Source of the DNA: Pseudomonas sp. P5_109
GTDB lineage: Bacteria > Pseudomonadota > Gammaproteobacteria > Pseudomonadales > Pseudomonadaceae
Direction of reading: 5' to 3'
Length of the DNA: 64,000 nucleotides
Assembly (NCBI RefSeq): GCF_034009455.1
Contig: NZ_CP125380.1
Coordinates: forward strand, 2,335,001-2,399,000
The translations under genes and the position numbers were made by a program. Shown one piece after another: positions 59,893 through 64,000 of this stretch. Under the pieces are notes generated by a model, which did no database searches, had not been told where the DNA came from, and saw nothing but the letters and a program-made list of their open reading frames with translations. The stretch's first letter is position 1. Every line of letters begins with the position of its first letter.

Positions 59893-60426
59893 TCATTCCT
59901 CATCATCATTCTCCGGACTCAGGTTGTACGGATTGTTTTTCTTGAGTTCGCCGTAGTACTCGAGGCTGTTGTTGTAGACGCGATGCATCAGTTCACGCAG
60001 TTGCTTGAGCTCGCTAGTCGACAGGCCGCTCAACATGCGTTCGTTCCGCTCGTTGGAATCATCGAGAATTCGGTCGACCATCTCCTTGCCTTCCGCACTC
60101 AGGCAGAGCAGTGCACTACGCCCGTCCTCCGGATTAGGTTGACGCTCGATCAACTCTCGCTTGGTCAGGTTGGTGACGATCCTGCTCATCTGGCTTTTCA
60201 ACACGCTGGCATGCTTGGCGACTTGAACCAGCGGCGCCTGGCCGAGGTAATCGAGAATCGCCAGAGTCCGCCACTCAAGCACCGTAATGGCGAAATGCTG
60301 AGGAATGGTCATCGCTGCGATACGACTCGACAGGCCGGCCAGACGCTGCAGCTGAACAGAGAACAGGTCGCGCATATCCGTAGTGATTTCAGGTTCTCGA
60401 GCGGCGGCTGCTGTGGTTTTTTTCAT
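59893..60426 (-). CDS. MarR-family transcriptional regulator
   Basis: 177 residues. The winged helix is at about 45-125 (EWRTLAILDYLGQAPLVQVA, ASVLKSQMSRIVTNLTKREL, NPEDGRSALLCLSAEG). MarR proteins in aromatic acid operons often bind the CoA thioester (as FerR and HcaR-like regulators do). The gene lies between the aminotransferase and the CoA operon on the same strand, three bases before the FMN enzyme. The long inverted repeat at 61944..61979 is the best candidate operator. Confidence 0.88.
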   Translation of the reverse strand: MKKTTAAAAREPEITTDMRDLFSVQLQRLAGLSSRIAAMTIPQHFAITVLEWRTLAILDYLGQAPLVQVAKHASVLKSQMSRIVTNLTKRELIERQPNPEDGRSALLCLSAEGKEMVDRILDDSNERNERMLSGLSTSELKQLRELMHRVYNNSLEYYGELKKNNPYNLSPENDDEE

Positions 60427-60491
60427 AAGGCACCAAAGGCTATCTGGGGAAAGGAATTAGCCTCTCATTGTTCGGGAGTGCAGACCTGAGC

Positions 60492-61871
60492 TCAACCGTT
60501 GAAGCGTGATTGCTCGCGCAATAACGCCAGACTGCCATCCAGCCCCTTGGAGAAGGCTGCAAGCACCAGGTCGACTTCGCTGTCAGTGATGATCAACGGT
60601 GGTGCGAACACCACGCTGTCGTTCAGCGAACGGGCAGTCACACCATTGGCTTCGGTTTGCTGAGACACGCTCAAGCCGACTTTCCACTCTTTGGGGAACG
60701 CGGCCTTGCTGGCTTTGTCTGCCACCACCTCGACGCCCCACATCAGGCCGGCACCGCGTACTTCGCCCACCAGCGGATGGTCGGCCAGTTTGCGCAGGCC
60801 TGCACCCAGGCGTGCACCGACTTGCTGGGCGTGCGCCGGGAGTTGGCGCTCTTCATAGATATTCAAACATTCCAGTGCAACGGCCGCCGGGACCGGATGG
60901 CCGCCATAGGTAAAGCCGTGACCGAAGATGCCGATTTTCTCGCTCTGGCTTTTCATCGCCTGATACACCGGCTCGGAAATCAGCAGTGCGGAAATCGGCA
61001 GATAGGACGCCGAGAGTGCCTTGGCGCAGGTAATCATGTCTGGCTGCAGGCCGAAGGTTTGCGAACCCCACCAATTGCCGGTACGACCGAAGCCACAGAT
61101 GACTTCGTCGGCGACCAGCAAGATGTCGTGGCGCTTGAGAACCTGTTGGATTTTTTCGAAATAGCCGGCGGGCGGGGTGATCACGCCTCCGGTGCCCATC
61201 AGCGGTTCGGCGAAAAATGCGCCAATCGTATCGGCACCTTCGCGCTCAATCAGGGTTTCCAGCTCTGCTGCCAGGCGGGTGGAGAACGCTTCTTCGCTTT
61301 CACCCGGCAGACCCTCGCGGTAGTAGTGGGGGCAGGTGACATGCAGGAAACCGGGCAGCGGCAGGCCGAAGTCCTGGTGCAAGTGTGCAAGGCCGGTGAG
61401 GCTGGCACTGGCAATGGTTGTGCCGTGATAAGCGCGATTACGGCTGATGATTTTGCGACGTTGTGGCTGGCCAATGGCGCTCCAGTAGTACCAGACCAGT
61501 TTGATCGCGGTGTCGTTGGCTTCAGAACCTGAACAAGCGAACAACACTTTGGACATTGGCACCGGTGCCAGCGAGATCAAGCGTTCTGCCAACTGGATCG
61601 CTGGTTCGGTCGAGCGGTGCGCAAAGTTCTGGTGATAGGGCAGTTGCTTCATTTGCCGCAACGCGGCTTCTTCCAGGCGCGTCTCGCTATAACCCAGCGC
61701 GGCACTCCACATGCCCGACATGGCGTCCAGATACTGCTTGCCTTGGTCATCCCAGGTGTAGATGCCCTCACCACGGACCATCACGGTCGGACCGACCTTT
61801 TCGTGGTTGGCCAGGTTGGTCTGGCTGTGGATGTGAAAAGCGATGTCGCTGGCGTGTAATGAGCGTGACAT
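60492..61871 (-). CDS. Class III PLP aminotransferase (omega-amino type, system 3)
   Basis: 459 residues from ATG 61871 (GGAG upstream); a longer frame from 62012 crosses the operator and was rejected. MSGMWSAALGYSETRLEEAA, ACSGSEANDTAIKLVWYYW, FFAEPLMGTGGVITPPAGYF, VADEVICGFGRTGNWWGSQ and the lysine in TCAKALSASYLPISA are complete. It is a close relative of the 39790 enzyme. It stands 65 bases before marR on the same strand and probably shares its transcript, and it is divergent from the third importer. Confidence 0.9.
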   Translation of the reverse strand: MSRSLHASDIAFHIHSQTNLANHEKVGPTVMVRGEGIYTWDDQGKQYLDAMSGMWSAALGYSETRLEEAALRQMKQLPYHQNFAHRSTEPAIQLAERLISLAPVPMSKVLFACSGSEANDTAIKLVWYYWSAIGQPQRRKIISRNRAYHGTTIASASLTGLAHLHQDFGLPLPGFLHVTCPHYYREGLPGESEEAFSTRLAAELETLIEREGADTIGAFFAEPLMGTGGVITPPAGYFEKIQQVLKRHDILLVADEVICGFGRTGNWWGSQTFGLQPDMITCAKALSASYLPISALLISEPVYQAMKSQSEKIGIFGHGFTYGGHPVPAAVALECLNIYEERQLPAHAQQVGARLGAGLRKLADHPLVGEVRGAGLMWGVEVVADKASKAAFPKEWKVGLSVSQQTEANGVTARSLNDSVVFAPPLIITDSEVDLVLAAFSKGLDGSLALLREQSRFNG

Positions 61872-61943
61872 GGCGGTACTCCGTTCGGGTCGTGCGACTT
61901 GCGTCGTGGGTGCAATTGTTGTTGATGGGGTGGCTTCAATATG

Positions 61944-61979
61944 GTTGACAATGTGAATCATGTGGTTCATGTTGTCAAC
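61944..61979. promoter_or_regulatory. Long inverted repeat, candidate MarR operator with divergent -35 boxes
   Basis: GTTGACAATGTGAA and TTCATGTTGTCAAC are 14-base arms (12 matches) around eight bases. Each arm contains TTGACA reading outwards on its strand, so divergent promoters to the aminotransferase and to the importer may overlap the operator. Confidence 0.65.
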
Positions 61980-62120
61980 TATCTTCTGGTGCTTCAAACG
62001 GAAGATGAGCAACGACCGGGGACACGGTCGAGCTGATGGAAAGCTGCGCTAAGGTTTGATCTTTATCTCTGCCTAATAACAAGTCAGCGCTCAGCGGGCG
62101 CTAGAAACAGGAGATGGAAA

Positions 62121-63176
62121 ATGTTCGACACCCTGAAGTTTTCAGCAGTAAGGCGACATGTGTTGGCGGTTGCGGGCGCAGCGTTGATCGCTCCGCAGGT
62201 TTGGGCGGCCGATCCGTCTACAGTGACCGTCGCAGGCTATGGTGGTGGTCTGCAGGATGCATTGATTGCAACGCTGTGGAAGCCAGCGGCAGAGAAGGCT
62301 GGGTTGAAGCTGCGGACCGAGTCGCATGACGGACAACCGGCTGTACGACTGCAAGTGCAATCTGGCAAACCCGCCTGGGATGCCATTCATATCGGCGCCA
62401 ATGACTGTGCGGCATTGTCCAAGCAGGGGATGCTCGAACCCTTGGACTACTCCGTGATCGATGCCAAAGGCATACCTGAACTGGCGCGGGACAAGAACTG
62501 GATCGCTACCAACAGCTATTCAGTGGTCATGGGCTGGCGCACCGACAAATTCAAGGTCGGCCCGAAGAACTGGAAAGAGTTTTGGGACGTGAAGAAGTTT
62601 CCAGGTCGTCGTGCGCTTTCCGTCGCACCGGATGAAATGCTTGAAGTGGCCTTGCTGGCCGATGGCGTGCCGCGCGATCAACTCTATCCCCTGGATATCA
62701 AGCGTGGCCTCGCTTCGCTGGAAAAGATCAAACCTTACGTCGCTGTCTGGTGGACCTCCGGTGCTCAATCCGCGCAACTGATCAAGGATGGCGAGGTCGA
62801 TCTGATCGCGATCTGGAGCAGCCGTGTCGATTCTGTGGTGAAAGACAAAGCACCGGTGGCCTATACCTATGAAGATGGCCTGCTCGGTTATGGCTGCATG
62901 GCCATCCTCAAGGGCGCCGGGAATGCGCCGGGGGCGCAGAAGCTGATTGCCAATTCCGTATCTGCGCCGATTCAGGCCCGAATTCCGACCATGATGGGCT
63001 ACTACGGCCCGACCAATAGCCTGGCTTTCGATCAACCTGGTGTTCCGGCCGATGCACTGAACAGCTCCAACATGTCGCCCGACAACAGAGCCAAGCAGGC
63101 GCTGATGGACCCTCGCTGGTGGGGCGACCATGTCACAGATGTTCAGGAAGACTACAAAGAGTTGATCGCACGGTAA
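62121..63176 (+). CDS. Extracellular solute-binding protein, polyamine type (system 3)
   Basis: 351 residues. The leader has AVRRHVLAVAGAALIAPQVWA, cut before ADP; the Arg pair hints at Tat export but Sec is likelier. TVTVAGYGGGLQDALIATLW replaces the VSWGG opening of systems 1 and 2, and FWDVKKFPGRRALSVAPDEM is the shared core. The conserved cysteine pair is not kept. It is more distant from the other two, so a different ligand is likely. The ATPase gene follows 24 bases later. Confidence 0.88.
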   Translation: MFDTLKFSAVRRHVLAVAGAALIAPQVWAADPSTVTVAGYGGGLQDALIATLWKPAAEKAGLKLRTESHDGQPAVRLQVQSGKPAWDAIHIGANDCAALSKQGMLEPLDYSVIDAKGIPELARDKNWIATNSYSVVMGWRTDKFKVGPKNWKEFWDVKKFPGRRALSVAPDEMLEVALLADGVPRDQLYPLDIKRGLASLEKIKPYVAVWWTSGAQSAQLIKDGEVDLIAIWSSRVDSVVKDKAPVAYTYEDGLLGYGCMAILKGAGNAPGAQKLIANSVSAPIQARIPTMMGYYGPTNSLAFDQPGVPADALNSSNMSPDNRAKQALMDPRWWGDHVTDVQEDYKELIAR

Positions 63177-63200
63177 TTGGTTTTTTTGGAGGTCGGAGTT

Positions 63201-64000
63201 ATGCAAGGCAATATTGCGATTCGGGATGTCTATAAAGGTTACGGATCATTTACTGCGATCGATCATGTATCCCTGGACGTCAACCCTGGTGAGTTTCTTA
63301 CCCTTCTCGGCCCTTCAGGGTCGGGGAAAACGACCTTGCTCAATGTGCTGGCCGGCTTCATTCGCCCGGACTCGGGAAGCATCAAGGTCGATGGCGTAGA
63401 GTTTTTGGATTGTCCGCCACATAAACGGGATATCGGCATGGTGTTTCAGAACTATGCGCTGTTCCCGCATATGACCGTTGCAGAAAACGTTGCTTATCCC
63501 TTGCGTTTGCGCAAGGTCAGCGGTGCGGAGCGAACCCGTCGGGTCAAGGCCTCCCTGGAAATGGTGCAGATGGACCATCTCGGTGAGCGCGGCATTCATC
63601 AGCTTTCAGGTGGTCAGCGTCAGCGTGTCGCGCTAGCCAGGGCCATGGTGTTCGAGCCGAAAATCATGCTGATGGACGAGCCGCTTTCAGCACTCGACAA
63701 GAACCTGCGCGAGCACATGCAACTTGAGCTCAAGCGCCTGCATGCCCGATTGGGGATGACCACGATTTATGTCACCCACGACCAGAAGGAAGCATTGACG
63801 CTCTCCCATCGCATTGCGGTGTTGAACAAGGGCAAACTGGCGCAACTGGATACCCCGGACGCACTCTACGAGCGCCCCCTTGATCGTTTTGTCGCGGGTT
63901 TCATTGGCGAGAGTTGTTTTTTTCCCGTGGAGGAGAGTGGCGATGCCGTCCTGTTCCAGGGACGGGCGCTGAAACTGCCGTTGGGCACGGCGCTCAGACA
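63201..64000 (+). CDS. ABC importer ATPase, PotA-type (system 3), cut by the right edge
   Basis: The frame is open from ATG 63201 (GGAGGTCGGAG just before) to the end, 266 residues. Walker A GPSGSGKTT, VFQNYALFPHMTV, LSGGQRQRVALARAM, LMDEPLSALDKNLREH and VTHDQKEA are seen; the start of the C-terminal domain (FIGESCFFPVEE) is reached. The permease genes should follow beyond the window. The gene order binding protein-ATPase differs from systems 1 and 2. Confidence 0.92.
   Translation, partial: MQGNIAIRDVYKGYGSFTAIDHVSLDVNPGEFLTLLGPSGSGKTTLLNVLAGFIRPDSGSIKVDGVEFLDCPPHKRDIGMVFQNYALFPHMTVAENVAYPLRLRKVSGAERTRRVKASLEMVQMDHLGERGIHQLSGGQRQRVALARAMVFEPKIMLMDEPLSALDKNLREHMQLELKRLHARLGMTTIYVTHDQKEALTLSHRIAVLNKGKLAQLDTPDALYERPLDRFVAGFIGESCFFPVEESGDAVLFQGRALKLPLGTALR

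Noticed and set aside
1..64000. CRISPR array, rRNA genes, prophage structural genes or toxin-antitoxin pairs
   Set aside because: No regularly spaced repeats, no rRNA-like sequence, no capsid, tail or integrase genes and no recognisable toxin-antitoxin pair were seen in reading the window.

Overview
The window looks like a fluorescens-group Pseudomonas chromosome. GC is moderately high, gene families and gene order are pseudomonad, and a typical Pseudomonas REP doublet sits at 46473..46573. All calls come from reading the sequence; no database search was run.

Left part (1..about 26.4 kb): an accessory, patchwork region that looks like a genomic island. It ends at a 3' fragment of a tRNA-Pro(GGG) gene (26365..26413), followed by what looks like that tRNA's own terminator. 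The region is rich in functions tied to reactive electrophiles and redox stress: two NemR-like TetR regulators (3112, 12267), a NemA-type and a YqjM-type Old Yellow Enzyme (12902, 21439), an HxlR regulator, several SDR proteins, a zinc aldehyde reductase, an NDH-2-like flavoprotein and a flavin reductase. Five small NTF2-like proteins of the putative lumazine-binding type are spread among them, one with a signal peptide. A six-gene minus-strand operon (7216 to 3743) starts at a clear TTGACA/TATAGA promoter overlapped by a TetR-like operator; a near copy of that promoter lies at 17388..17416. Gene decay is obvious: a frameshifted SDR, a truncated LysR regulator, and remnants of a serine hydrolase, nitroreductase, GntR regulator and acyl-CoA dehydrogenase, plus small IS-like inverted repeats.

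Right part (26.7..64 kb): dense, intact catabolic operons. (a) 26682..29867, minus: cupin, HpcH/HpaI aldolase, DUF6282 amidohydrolase and a dihydroorotate-dehydrogenase-like flavoprotein, divergent from aldehyde dehydrogenase, GMC oxidoreductase, MFS transporter and an IclR regulator (30063..35383). (b) 35468..41160, minus: class III aminotransferase and a complete polyamine-type ABC importer. A motif of the form TTTC-N7-GARA recurs in front of these operons, suggesting one IclR regulon. (c) 41535..46406: a second IclR regulator, aldehyde dehydrogenase, CHM isomerase, FAH-family enzyme, VOC protein and DUF2218 protein, resembling part of a homoprotocatechuate-type meta-cleavage route. (d) 46766..54130: a second full ABC importer, aminotransferase, RutE-like nitroreductase and a LuxR-type regulator. 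(e) 54532..61871, minus: aminotransferase, MarR regulator, nitronate-monooxygenase-like enzyme, two enoyl-CoA hydratases, a CaiB-type CoA transferase and an acyl-CoA ligase, divergent from (f) a third ABC importer running off the right edge.

Together the right part suggests uptake of amine-containing compounds, transamination to aldehydes, oxidation to acids and then CoA-dependent or meta-cleavage breakdown. The actual substrates cannot be read from the sequence.
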